From the NCBI RefSeq assembly GCF_003049665.1, contig NZ_PYWM01000008.1:111176-175175 (forward strand): a DNA stretch of 64,000 nucleotides, in the 5' to 3' direction. A program made the translations under genes and the position numbers. Each line of letters begins with the position of its first letter. The first letter of the stretch is position 1. The notes beneath the pieces are model-generated. The model was not told the origin of the DNA. It did not search any database and was given only the letters and a program-made list of their open reading frames with translations. The stretch comes from Lysinibacillus mangiferihumi. Lineage in GTDB: Bacteria; Bacillota; Bacilli; Bacillales_A; Planococcaceae. Below are positions 43,812-52,814 of the stretch, one piece after another.

Positions 43812-44566
43812 ATAGTTTCCCCCTCAAAATAGGTCTAATTATAGAATATGAGACGAATTTTAGATGGTGATTAGTTTAGGAAATAAAAGGAGGGAGTCGA
43901 TGTGATAAAAATACACAGCAGGTTCATGTCATAATAATTGTGGTTAAAATAGAAAATTTAAACAACTTTTTCTATTAAATTTATAATAATGCCATTAGTC
44001 ATTGGATTGTAATAGAACGTCTTGCTTTAAAACAATTCATTAATCATTGTTAGAAAAAAACGAACTAAATTAGTTGAACTTGAAAATTCTGCATAATATG
44101 CTACTGATACAATTATGCTGACAAATATGACTCCAATGTCCGGTGGCATTTGGGAGAGGGAAATATGTGATACGGTGAACCATATCATAAGTAAATGTGG
44201 TCCTGGAGAGTAGAAAAGCTTTGGGGGCACTCCTTTTTTTGTAATTCATGTTCCAATCTGCTGTGGACGTTGTGATATGTGAACACCAATTATTCTATAG
44301 TACGCATCATCAATATCTTGGTAACTTTGCTAACTGTAAATGTTACACATTTTAGTGAACATTGATATAAATATTAGCAAAATAAAAAAATGTACACTAT
44401 TAAAATTGAATTTAGTAATGTACATTTTTATTAGATGTGCGACATTATAAACAAGCTATGATGTAAGAAACCATCGATGTACAATTCGTTTTATAACTGC
44501 CTCATTTTTGTTGAATAGCTGTTTTATTTAAACTAGTTGAGTTATTATCAACTATTGTGAAAGGAT
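43812..44566. other. 755-bp gap with two hairpins
   Basis: No supported gene. Hairpins: AATGTACA / TGTACATT with extended pairing (44386-44430, T-rich on both sides) and TAGTTGA / TCAACTA (44534-44554), either of which may end the GH18 transcript. A minus-strand frame at 44027-44230 is hydrophobic but lacks a proper ribosome binding site. Confidence 0.4.
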
Positions 44567-46177
44567 TTATTTTTTTACTGCATACTTTTCTAAATCTGCA
44601 CTTGCCCGGTTTACCATCGCTGCCATTTGACCTCTCGTAACATGATCAAATGGATAAAATCCTCCATCTTCTTTTCCCTTAATAATCCCTTTACTACTTA
44701 ATTTTAAAATATCCGCATATGCCCAGAAATCTTTTGGAACATCATAAAAACTGGACTCATCCGTAGGTAATGGATAATTTAATACTCTCGATAATATACC
44801 TGCTAATTGTGCTCTTGTGATATTGGCATTTGGATCGAAAATGTTTTCATTTGTTCCATTCACAATATGATACTTATAGGCAATTTCAATAGCACGTTTT
44901 GCCCAATGATTTGCTGGCACATCCTTGAAATAATTAGGTACAGTTTCGTTTGTTGTGTCTAAACCGATGGCATTAATAAGGATAGCCGTAGCCTGAGCTC
45001 TTGTTAAATTACCATTTGGATCATAATTGTATTCGTTTTTGCCGCTAATCCAGCCTTTTCGGTAAAGGGCCATAATATCCTGTTCTGCCCAATGATTTTC
45101 CGTATCTATAAAGTTATGTTCCCCATTCGCCCAAGAAGAATAAAATTTCCAAATACCATTATCCGCTTGAGTTAACTCCCAGCTACCTGTTCCTCTTAAA
45201 TGATATTTCTCTACAAGTCTTAACTTATATTTTAAAGATAAATCATTTTCGTACCATATCGTGTAATTTCCTGGTACTAGCTTTTTGCCACCGATATAAG
45301 TAGGAGAGTCACTGCTTTTTACTGTAAATTTGGCAAATGCTGATTTTGAAGTATTATCAAAATGAAATTTTCCATTATGGCTATTCACAATAGATTTGAC
45401 GGCATTATTAGCAATGCCGTCGCCTCCAATTTCCACATCATCTTTCCAAATTCGTCCATAAAAAGGAAGCCCTAATACTATTTTATTTGGATGAATCCCT
45501 TTATCTAATAAATATTTAATCGAATTTTCAACAAATGATAAACTTGCGACAGGACCAACTGAACCACCATTATAGCTTTCATCATACGCCATCACCATTA
45601 AATAATCGCTATACTCACTTAGTTTCTTGTAATCATAAGAACCATGCCACCCAGTTGTCCACCCATATGGATTTGCAGCGACTGCTATAGATATTGTTTT
45701 ATTATTAGGCATTTTTTTACGTAATAATCGGATGAAATCTGTAAACTCTTCTTTATTTGTATCGTTTAAATTTTCTATATCAATATCGACGCCATCTAAA
45801 TTATTTTTCACAACAGAATTGACGATTTGAGTAGACAATATTTCTCGATTTGTCATTGCGATTTGTGCCAATTTACGGTCCCAATGATTAGAAATGAATG
45901 GCACAACTTTTAATCCTCTATTATGCATTGCATCGACTAAACTTTTATCAATCGTAGCACTCAAATTACCATCTGCATTTAAATTAAAAAAGTTAGGTGT
46001 TGCCGTATTTAACGCACCTTGGGTCATATCTATATTTTTTATGAAAGAGCTTGTATTTCCGCTATATAAATAGGACATATGTATATCACTCGCTGAGGCG
46101 TTAGCACTAAACGGAGTAGCTAATAAAGTAGTGAGCATAGCTGGTATTATCAAATATTTTTTTAATGGATTCTTCAT
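44567..46177 (-). CDS. S-layer-anchored glycosyl hydrolase family 18 protein
   Basis: 536 residues. Signal peptide MKNPLKKYLIIPAMLTTLLA to about ASA; GH18 barrel at about 30-345 with the catalytic DxxDxDxE motif DGVDIDIE (128-135; acid Glu135), then YDYKKLSEYSDYLMVMAYDE and GIHPNKIVLGLPFYGR. Three SLH repeats follow (about 350-530), e.g. NHWAEQDIMALYRKGWISGK, each with a TRAQ/TRGQ turn. SLH domains bind pyruvylated wall polymer. Similar GH18 enzymes (SleL/YaaH) act on peptidoglycan or chitin. AAAGGAAG precedes the ATG. Confidence 0.92.
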   Translation of the reverse strand: MKNPLKKYLIIPAMLTTLLATPFSANASASDIHMSYLYSGNTSSFIKNIDMTQGALNTATPNFFNLNADGNLSATIDKSLVDAMHNRGLKVVPFISNHWDRKLAQIAMTNREILSTQIVNSVVKNNLDGVDIDIENLNDTNKEEFTDFIRLLRKKMPNNKTISIAVAANPYGWTTGWHGSYDYKKLSEYSDYLMVMAYDESYNGGSVGPVASLSFVENSIKYLLDKGIHPNKIVLGLPFYGRIWKDDVEIGGDGIANNAVKSIVNSHNGKFHFDNTSKSAFAKFTVKSSDSPTYIGGKKLVPGNYTIWYENDLSLKYKLRLVEKYHLRGTGSWELTQADNGIWKFYSSWANGEHNFIDTENHWAEQDIMALYRKGWISGKNEYNYDPNGNLTRAQATAILINAIGLDTTNETVPNYFKDVPANHWAKRAIEIAYKYHIVNGTNENIFDPNANITRAQLAGILSRVLNYPLPTDESSFYDVPKDFWAYADILKLSSKGIIKGKEDGGFYPFDHVTRGQMAAMVNRASADLEKYAVKK

Positions 46178-46720
46178 TACTTTCTTCCTTTGTAATAGAT
46201 TTTATCCACTTTATTATCTATTACTTTAGTAAACGTTATCAATTATTAAAATATGGTTTCATTGAGTTGTTTTGTAAATTGATGATATGAAGGGTTTAAT
46301 ATAATCACTACTTTGAAGCAGGCTATTTTTGAGAATGTTTTACCATTTGAAAGTAAGTATTAAAGAAAAAATCGTAGGGTTTCAAGTTACCCAATGTCGT
46401 GTGAAATTTCTAATTTATATCAATATTCGCTATTTGCAGTTATAAAAAAGTAGACTTTTTTTCTGAAGCCACACTATAATGTTGTTAAAGTAATATATTT
46501 TTAGTAATAGGGTTAATATCTACATTTATTGAGTGAGTAGATGATTGTATATAAAACAAGAAAATAAAAACAGTAATCTTGAAGCTAAGTGATGGATTAG
46601 TTAAGAAAGAAAAAGACAGGTACTGACTGATCTAACACAGTTGAGTACCTGTCTTTTATTGATTCTAGAAATTTTTAGATATTGAGAAATTACTTTAAAA
46701 CATGATAAAGGTGATTTTTT
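46178..46720. other. 543-bp gap with a terminator-like hairpin
   Basis: AAAGACAGGTACT (46612-46624) / AGTACCTGTCTTT (46644-46656) followed by TATT. The rest is AT-rich; it holds the promoters of the GH18 gene and of the Rgg-type regulator. Confidence 0.5.
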
Positions 46721-47587
46721 ATGGATAACTTAGGTAATACTTTTCGCAAGTTACGGTTACACAAAGGTTACAGTCTTCATAATACAGCAAAAGATATAAT
46801 GTCTGTTTCTCATTTATCTAAATTTGAAAGAGATGAAACTGGCATTACTGTTTCTAAGTTATTATTGTTACTTAATCGAATTAATGTAAGTTTTGAAGAA
46901 TTTTTCTATATCCATAATGAATTTAAAGTAGGGCATTTTGAAGAATTAATTATAAACATGAAGGAAGCTTATTTACGTGGAGATTTAAAGTTTTTAAATA
47001 AGTTAAGAAATGATGAAATTTGTAAATTTGAACTAACTAATGTATTGTCATATAAATTAAACAGTATCATGATCGAAGCAATTATTTCGGACCTTACTGA
47101 CAACAAAGTTAAACAAGAAAATTTAAAAATACTCGTTGATTATTTATGGCAAGTAGAAGTCTGGGGAGAATATGAAATAATTCTTTATGGAAATACGTTA
47201 CATTTATTGGATATAGATACTGTAATTATGCTATCATCAGAAGTCATTAAAAAGAGTATTTATTTCAAAAACATGTTAAGTTACAAGCGTAATTTATTTG
47301 ATATCTATTTTAATACTATTAGAACATGTCTTGAGCATAATAAGTTGAAAGAAACCGAAGCATACTTATATGAATTAAAAAATCAAAATATACCTGAAAC
47401 CTTTATTTTAGAAAAAACAATTCTAAATTTTTACTTCGGTATATTCAAAATGCATACAAAATATAAACAAGGTCTTGAACTTGCTCAAGAATCAATATAT
47501 ATATTACATAAGGTTGAATCCTTGAATCATGCTCTAAATTATGAAGAATACTTACAATCATATATAAAAAAGCTTAAAAACGAATAA
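46721..47587 (+). CDS. Rgg/GadR/MutR-family transcriptional regulator
   Basis: 288 residues. N-terminal XRE-type HTH (about 5-62: GNTFRKLRLHKGYSLHNTAK, SVSHLSKFERDETGITVSKL) ends in SFEEFFYI, typical of Rgg. The rest is a TPR-like helical repeat domain (about 75-285) that in Rgg proteins binds a short peptide pheromone. It is convergent with the MFS gene of the peptide cluster and next to it. Control of that cluster by a peptide signal is inferred. RBS is weak (AAAGGTG). Confidence 0.8.
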   Translation: MDNLGNTFRKLRLHKGYSLHNTAKDIMSVSHLSKFERDETGITVSKLLLLLNRINVSFEEFFYIHNEFKVGHFEELIINMKEAYLRGDLKFLNKLRNDEICKFELTNVLSYKLNSIMIEAIISDLTDNKVKQENLKILVDYLWQVEVWGEYEIILYGNTLHLLDIDTVIMLSSEVIKKSIYFKNMLSYKRNLFDIYFNTIRTCLEHNKLKETEAYLYELKNQNIPETFILEKTILNFYFGIFKMHTKYKQGLELAQESIYILHKVESLNHALNYEEYLQSYIKKLKNE

Positions 47588-47598
47588 AAATATAATAG

Positions 47599-47635
47599 CC
47601 AGCTATCAATAAAAAAACAGATAGCTGGATTTTTT
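47599..47635. terminator. Bidirectional terminator
   Basis: CCAGCTATC (47599-47607) / GATAGCTGG (47620-47628) followed by ATTTTTT, between the convergent Rgg-type and MFS genes. Confidence 0.75.
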
Positions 47636-48851
47636 AAGAATGCCTTTCTTCTAAGACTTCCTTTTTGTCTCGTAAAGATGGTAAGTAGAAAATCGTTACT
47701 AAAGCAATGAATATTAAATAGGCTGCAATAATAAAACCTGTATTAATTATGCCGATACGATCAATAAAGTATCCGAAAAGTAGATATCCTGGCAAGCTTA
47801 CTCCAGTGTAAACGAAATGGTATAAGCTGTATACTCGTGAAAGATATTTCTCTTCTACATTGCTTTGTAAATATGTATTTATAAAAATTAAAAATAAACC
47901 TTGTGCAAATCCACCGATAAGTAATCCTATTAACAATACCGCTAGTGGTAATTTCAACGAAAATAAAGCGATAATAATACCAAAGAATAGACTTGAAGCA
48001 TAAAGCCCTATTTTAGGATTAATTCGTTTGTATAAGTAAGGCGATATGAAAGATCCTAAACCAATTCCAATCAAACTATATGTGGTAATTATATATAAAT
48101 CTTCATGTGGTCGTTCCAATATTTCTACTAAATACGATATTAAATAAAGATCCACTGATGAACCAACTAACCATGCAGCACCAAATATTTGAAAAAGCTT
48201 ACTATATAATTTATTTACTTTAATATAAGCTAATCCAGCTTTTACGTCTTGTATGATTGTTTTCGGTTCGTTGTTTGATAAATTTTTGTGATATGGCTTT
48301 ACTGCTAAAATCATTATCATCGAAATTATGTAAAATGAGCCCATGATAAGTAGCAAACTAGAATAACTCAATCCACTTTTAATCAACCAGGCCCCCACGC
48401 TATAAGAACCTATTTTTGCAAAGAGCATTGTGATTTGGATATAACTATTTGCATTCGCTAAATATTCCTGCTTAACAATTTTGGGCAATAGAGACGAATT
48501 GGCCGGGATGTAAAATACATTACACAGTACAATGGCAAAGATAAATAAATAAATTATAGTAGGTGTTAAATGAATCGTGTTAATTATTGCTAGACATCCA
48601 ACTGAAACAAATCGTATTATATCAGTAAAACTCATGACCTTTTGAAGGTATTTTCTTTCAATAATTGCCCCTGCTGGCAAAGAAAATAGTATTGCTGGGA
48701 GTGTAGAAAATATAAAGAAAATTGAAAGTCCGATAGCGTTAATACCGAAATTACCCAATATAGATAATAGAATTATAAATAACATAGCATCCGCAAATAC
48801 ACTAAAAAAACGAGAGAAAAACAGTAAAACAAAGTTATGATTTTTAAACAT
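47634..48851 (-). CDS. MFS exporter of the peptide cluster
   Basis: 405 residues with 12 helices; MFKNHNFVLLFFSRFFSVFA and FIFSTLPAILFSLPAGAIIERKYL are typical of the MFS group containing macrolide and peptide exporters. AGGGGGGC precedes ATG 48851. It lies on the same strand as the acyltransferase, arginase and protease genes and is the last gene of the group, with a TnpB remnant between. Export of the mature product is the likely role; substrate not shown. Confidence 0.82.
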   Translation of the reverse strand: MFKNHNFVLLFFSRFFSVFADAMLFIILLSILGNFGINAIGLSIFFIFSTLPAILFSLPAGAIIERKYLQKVMSFTDIIRFVSVGCLAIINTIHLTPTIIYLFIFAIVLCNVFYIPANSSLLPKIVKQEYLANANSYIQITMLFAKIGSYSVGAWLIKSGLSYSSLLLIMGSFYIISMIMILAVKPYHKNLSNNEPKTIIQDVKAGLAYIKVNKLYSKLFQIFGAAWLVGSSVDLYLISYLVEILERPHEDLYIITTYSLIGIGLGSFISPYLYKRINPKIGLYASSLFFGIIIALFSLKLPLAVLLIGLLIGGFAQGLFLIFINTYLQSNVEEKYLSRVYSLYHFVYTGVSLPGYLLFGYFIDRIGIINTGFIIAAYLIFIALVTIFYLPSLRDKKEVLEERHS

Positions 48852-48889
48852 AATAGCCCCCCTAGGCGAATGATTACTGGCTTGTCATC

Positions 48890-49074
48890 TTTACTTTGTA
48901 AACTACTCACCACTTAGCTAAACCAAACAATTCTTAACGCTTGAAGTGGGCGCTTCTTGGGGATAGAGCATACTTGCAAGTGTATGTCTTTACTTGCAGT
49001 GGTGTCTCTTATTTCCTAAGCTATTCCCGTAGTTCCTATGGTTCCTATTTCTAGCTAAGCGAATGCTTTTATTC
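48890..49074 (-). ncRNA. Possible TnpB right-end/guide-type RNA region
   Basis: The 185 bp after the TnpB remnant contains nested hairpins, e.g. CCACTTCAAGCG...AAGTGG (48898-48940 area), and CATAC/GTATG around an ACTTGCAA loop (48968-48990 area). In IS605-family elements the right end downstream of tnpB gives the omega/reRNA. With TnpB truncated, function is unlikely. Confidence 0.3.
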
Positions 49075-49217
49075 TTAGACCTCAGTCAGAATATTGATAC
49101 TTGCTTTTAGATCGCAGTCATGATAAGCCTGACAAATAGGACAAGTCCATTCTTGAATTTCGAACGGTTTCTTGCTGTCTTTGTATCCACATGCTGAACA
49201 GATTTGACTAGCTGAAT
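49075..49217 (-). pseudogene. TnpB (IS200/IS605 OrfB) C-terminal remnant
   Basis: The minus strand reads SQICSACGYKDSKKPFEIQE then WTCPICQAYHDCDLKASINI and LTEV-stop. These are the four-Cys zinc ribbon and the last RuvC motif (HDxDxxASINI) of TnpB. The usual Arg and Asn in HDRDxNA are Cys and Lys here, and everything upstream is missing. It is a dead fragment lying inside the peptide gene cluster. Confidence 0.85.
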
Positions 49218-49238
49218 TAAGTTAAGATAATCTGCTGT

Positions 49239-50186
49239 TTAATAATCTAATTTGTATACATTTCCTGTAGTTAAATCTAATCCTAAGCCATTATTACTTC
49301 GCCAATCAATCGATGGACTATTTGTCATTGAATTGTTTATTTTTATCCAGCTATTCACAAAAAGATGATGCCTATACCAAAATCTCCATAATTCAGGATG
49401 ATTGATTAGTGTGTTTCTAAAAATGGTGTAAATTTCATTTACAGATTGCTCAAAGTTCTCTTTCCTAAAGTATCTTAGATTCTCAGCTTTCAAACGAGGT
49501 TCTCCATCCGAATTTAAATCTGCCATTACAAGACACAGTGGCTTTTTAGTTAACAGCAGCAATCGGAAAATACCGCTTCTTAACCTTATTAATGATGTAA
49601 TGTGTTGAACTTCAATTGGTTTTGAATCTTCACCAGCTCCTGTATTTCCATCCAAATATAATAGAAATGAGCCTCCTTGTTTAAGTAAGCGAAGCAACTT
49701 TAAGCCACTTATATTTTCCTCTGCTATTATGTAACTTATATTATTCTCTTGCTTAATTTCATTCCACTTTGTTAATTCTAATTCACTATCATAAGATTCT
49801 CTGTCTACTACAATATCCAATGAAAAATTGTTACCTTTATTCAAAGATTTTGTTAACTCAAGAGGCACATGACGGTAATGGCCAAAATGAAAAGTAGCAA
49901 AAATACCGCCTTTTTCAAAGCAAGAAATAATATTCTCCATACCTATTTTTTCCTTGAATCCCGAAAAAGCAAATGGCTCCTGTCTTAAGTAGTTTTGTAC
50001 TTCATTATTAAAGCGATACTTTTCCCATACTTGTATTATTTTTAATTTATCATATTGTAATAAAGGTTGTAGTTCTTTTGATAAATTTACTAATGCTATA
50101 AAATTATCAAAATCAGAACCATACTTCGATTCCTCACTTAATTTCAGCATACAATCATATTGAATTTGATTTTCACTTTTTAGCAT
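49239..50186 (-). CDS. LPLAT-like (LpxL/HtrB fold) acyltransferase of the peptide cluster
   Basis: 315 residues. The core GGIFATFHFGHYRHVPLELT (H100) and KLLRLLKQGGSFLLYLDGNT, RLRSGIFRLLLLTKKPLCLV follow the LpxL/HtrB-type acyltransferase pattern. The acid expected five residues after the His (HFGNWE in LpxL) is Arg here, so catalysis may differ. The last 25 residues, DWRSNNGLGLDLTTGNVYKL, resemble the first strands of PqqD-like recognition elements. It starts 2 bp after the arginase stop, so they are coupled. N-acylation of a peptide side chain is a hypothesis. Confidence 0.6.
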   Translation of the reverse strand: MLKSENQIQYDCMLKLSEESKYGSDFDNFIALVNLSKELQPLLQYDKLKIIQVWEKYRFNNEVQNYLRQEPFAFSGFKEKIGMENIISCFEKGGIFATFHFGHYRHVPLELTKSLNKGNNFSLDIVVDRESYDSELELTKWNEIKQENNISYIIAEENISGLKLLRLLKQGGSFLLYLDGNTGAGEDSKPIEVQHITSLIRLRSGIFRLLLLTKKPLCLVMADLNSDGEPRLKAENLRYFRKENFEQSVNEIYTIFRNTLINHPELWRFWYRHHLFVNSWIKINNSMTNSPSIDWRSNNGLGLDLTTGNVYKLDY

Positions 50187-50188
50187 GA

Positions 50189-51250
50189 CTACTTTTCATC
50201 TCCCTTTTTAGTTAATCCTTCCAGTAAATATAATAAAATATGAAGAACCGAATCATATTGTTCAGGCTCACCTCCTGATTGTCCTTCGACTATATCTACT
50301 GCTTTTATGGAAGGTACAATTTTAAAAATTTCCTGTATCATATTGATAACTTCTTGTAATTTTGGTCCTTCAATTTTTGGAAAATCTACTAAAGGGAAAT
50401 CTCTAGGTTCTAATACATCAACATCGAATGAAACATACCCAATTATTTCATCTCCAGTATTTAATAATTCAGATACAATTGAATGAAGCTTATCTAAATC
50501 AGTAAAATTGAGTTGAAAAAGTTTAGGATGATTATAATATTGCCCTAATGATCTAAGCCCTCTAACACCTATTTGAATGATTCCGGCAATCATTTCCTCT
50601 TGTAATAAAAAACGAACAAAATTGCTATGACAAATCTCTTTATCCATTTTTAATATATCCGATCCGCAGTCATGATGAGCATCAAATTGAATAATAAGCA
50701 TTCTTTTCAATAATATCTTTGTTAGATTTTTTACAAGAGTATATGTGATTGAATGATCTCCACCTACTACACAAAATTTTATTTTTTGAGGTTCTATGTA
50801 GTTCAATACTTGGAATATTAGGTGATTAGTTTCTTCTAAACTATCGTTAACTATTGATAAATCACCATGATCGACTAACAAACAATTTTTCATCAAATAT
50901 TTATCTCTTAAATAATCATAAATACCTGAAGTTTGTTCATTATATTCATCTAAATATATTGGAAGTCGTAGGCTCGATTCCCTTAAAGCAGCAGCAAAAT
51001 TTTTCACTTTTGAATTACTTTTATTAGAACCTTTATTAAAAGGGATTCCAAATAAATGAATATTCCCTGATTTTTTTAATGGGTAGGAAAAGAAGGCTTT
51101 ATCCGCGGCGGTAAAGAAATTCCTTTCTTCTTTATCTGTATTTTCTGTATGACAAATTTCAGATTCCCAAAATAAGGAGTTGTTCTCGTTTGTTAAAAGA
51201 ATTTTGGAATTACCATATCTTACTTTATATTTTTTATGAGTTGTTTCCAT
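50189..51250 (-). CDS. Arginase/agmatinase-fold (ureohydrolase) enzyme of the peptide cluster
   Basis: 353 residues from ATG 51250, 8 bp after AGGAG; it overlaps the end of the M50 gene by 17 bp. All Mn-binding motifs are present: GGDHS (163-167), DAHHD (190-194) and SFDVDVLEP (274-282). An N-terminal extension of about 60 residues is not typical of metabolic arginases. Peptide arginases (OspR type) that turn Arg into ornithine inside RiPP precursors share this fold. The nearby 29-residue peptide has Arg at positions 19 and 28, so peptide Arg is a plausible substrate; agmatine-type substrates remain possible. Confidence 0.82.
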   Translation of the reverse strand: METTHKKYKVRYGNSKILLTNENNSLFWESEICHTENTDKEERNFFTAADKAFFSYPLKKSGNIHLFGIPFNKGSNKSNSKVKNFAAALRESSLRLPIYLDEYNEQTSGIYDYLRDKYLMKNCLLVDHGDLSIVNDSLEETNHLIFQVLNYIEPQKIKFCVVGGDHSITYTLVKNLTKILLKRMLIIQFDAHHDCGSDILKMDKEICHSNFVRFLLQEEMIAGIIQIGVRGLRSLGQYYNHPKLFQLNFTDLDKLHSIVSELLNTGDEIIGYVSFDVDVLEPRDFPLVDFPKIEGPKLQEVINMIQEIFKIVPSIKAVDIVEGQSGGEPEQYDSVLHILLYLLEGLTKKGDEK

Positions 51251-51815
51251 ATTCAATACTCCTATATTTACTTATTTTTCTGAAAATTTTATATAGTATT
51301 AGTGCGGGTAATATCATAATAATTAATGTATTATTGAATGAACTATCGAATAGTACAAATAAATATTGCCATGTGAGGTAGATTGATATAAGGATAGATA
51401 AAATAAATATCAAATAAAAGAAAATAATAGAACCTTTTATATTTTTCAATAGTGGCAATAAATAATATCCGTCTAACGGTTTTAAAGGCAAAATATTAAT
51501 TAAAATTGCTGGTATATGAATAACTACAACTATTTTTATGAATAAGCTATAGTTTTGTAACAAAATCAGTATGGAAAGCGTTAGTTGCAATATGACCCCA
51601 GAGAGCGTTATAATGCAATTTTCAAAATTGCTTATTTTCCTTCCAAAACTGAAAGTAGTACAAGGGTTAACATTTTTAATATTTAGTATAATTCTTGTTT
51701 GCGTTGCTCCAAGAAGTTTTGCAGCAATAAAATGTCCAAATTCATGAACATATAGACTTAAATACGTATATAAATTAAAAACTATAAAGAATAAAAATAG
51801 ATAAAATAATATCAT
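51234..51815 (-). CDS. M50-family intramembrane metalloprotease
   Basis: 193 residues from ATG 51815 (a TTG three codons upstream is a worse start). Zinc motif HEFGH at 24-28 inside helix 1, and the second motif ILPLKPLDGYYLL (PLDG at 113-116) that carries the third ligand Asp. Six hydrophobic segments. Small M50 proteases occur in the YydF epipeptide operon and process pheromones for Rgg regulators. Here it lies between the precursor peptide and the arginase and is a likely leader or pheromone protease. Confidence 0.85.
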   Translation of the reverse strand: MILFYLFLFFIVFNLYTYLSLYVHEFGHFIAAKLLGATQTRIILNIKNVNPCTTFSFGRKISNFENCIITLSGVILQLTLSILILLQNYSLFIKIVVVIHIPAILINILPLKPLDGYYLLPLLKNIKGSIIFFYLIFILSILISIYLTWQYLFVLFDSSFNNTLIIMILPALILYKIFRKISKYRSIEYGNNS

Positions 51816-51881
51816 TTTCCTCAACCTTCAAAGAAAATCGTTTGTAATTTACTTTTCCTAATCAAAACTTAAACGTAAAGT

Positions 51882-51920
51882 AAAACACAAAGAGCGAATA
51901 ATATTCGTTCTTTGTGTTTT
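51882..51920 (-). terminator. Strong terminator between precursor peptide and enzyme genes
   Basis: AAAACACAAAGAGCGAAT (51882-51899) pairs almost perfectly with ATTCGTTCTTTGTGTTTT (51903-51920) around a 3-nt loop. Placed 4 bp after the peptide stop codon. Such a hairpin lets the peptide be made in excess over the enzymes. Confidence 0.8.
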
Positions 51921-51924
51921 AAAA

Positions 51925-52014
51925 CTAGCATCGAATAACAGTAATTTTGTCACCGTTACGAACTTCTTCAAACTTTACTAATTCTTCTGAAGAAATGGGT
52001 TGTAAGTTGCTCAT
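51925..52014 (-). CDS. 29-residue candidate RiPP precursor or pheromone peptide
   Basis: MSNLQPISSEELVKFEEVRN then GDKITVIRC-stop. GAGGGAGGG lies 9 bp before the ATG, one of the best sites in the window. The first 20 residues are acidic and helical like a RiPP leader; the tail GDKITVIRC has two basic residues and a terminal Cys and would be the core. A promoter and a dedicated terminator frame it, and protease, arginase, acyltransferase and exporter genes follow on the same strand. It has no signal peptide. No known precursor family recognised. Confidence 0.65.
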   Translation of the reverse strand: MSNLQPISSEELVKFEEVRNGDKITVIRC

Positions 52015-52046
52015 TTCTATATCCCTCCCTCTTATAATAATTTAAG

Positions 52047-52075
52047 TTTATAATAATAAATCAGATTATTGTAAA
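52047..52075 (-). promoter_or_regulatory. Candidate promoter of the peptide cluster
   Basis: TTTACA (52070-52075) and TATAAA (52047-52052) are 17 bp apart on the minus strand, about 32 bp before the peptide start. Confidence 0.5.
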
Positions 52076-52814
52076 AATTCTAATATTTTAAAACTAGATA
52101 ATTACATGAAAAGAGGGGGATAGCATCCTCTAAATGTAGAAAAATAATAAATACTAAGCTCTTATTAAAGCTGTTGAAGATACTTAAATTTAATAAAACT
52201 AAGTAAAGTAAAAGAAATATTTTTTCATATATTAGAATTCGCTAGTATATTATGCCCAGATAATTTTAAATAAAATAGAGATGATTTTCACAAAGCTTAC
52301 ACCACATATGTAGATTTCCATGATTGTTAAAATAAACGTTTCAATTCAATATATAGATTCCGTCAGATTTATAAGCAGTAGTGTTTTGTGTCAGCAACAG
52401 CCTTTACGTTAGTTTGGGAGTACCTGTTGAAAAATTGTAATGATTTAATTCTTCAATTCACTTCTGTTCTGAATTATACTTAGTATAATAGGTTTATTTA
52501 TTCTTATTATCCAAGTTTTGGACCCGGTGGATAGGTGCAGGGGGCATCTCTTAAAGGGGTTGTTACTTTATATCAATCAAAACTTATTTGCAATATGAGA
52601 TGGAGATTGATGCAAAATCAAGACTAATTGATAAATTGAAATAGATAGGGGATATTAAAATATTTCTAGATTACCATAATGATTAAGCTAACTGACGCAA
52701 TTTTTATGGTTTGTACCTAATATCAAGTTCCAGAAATGACAACAGTAAGTTGGAAATTTTAATTCATAGTTACAATGAAAAATAGTATAGAAATGAAATT
52801 TGGAGGACTTTATT
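52076..52814. other. 740-bp gap
   Basis: AT-rich; no gene, repeat or RNA recognised. It contains the promoters of two divergent units. Confidence 0.4.

Noticed and set aside
44027..44230. 67-codon hydrophobic minus-strand frame
   Set aside because: Its GTG start lies on top of the only ribosome-binding-like bases and no conserved motif is visible; left as intergenic.
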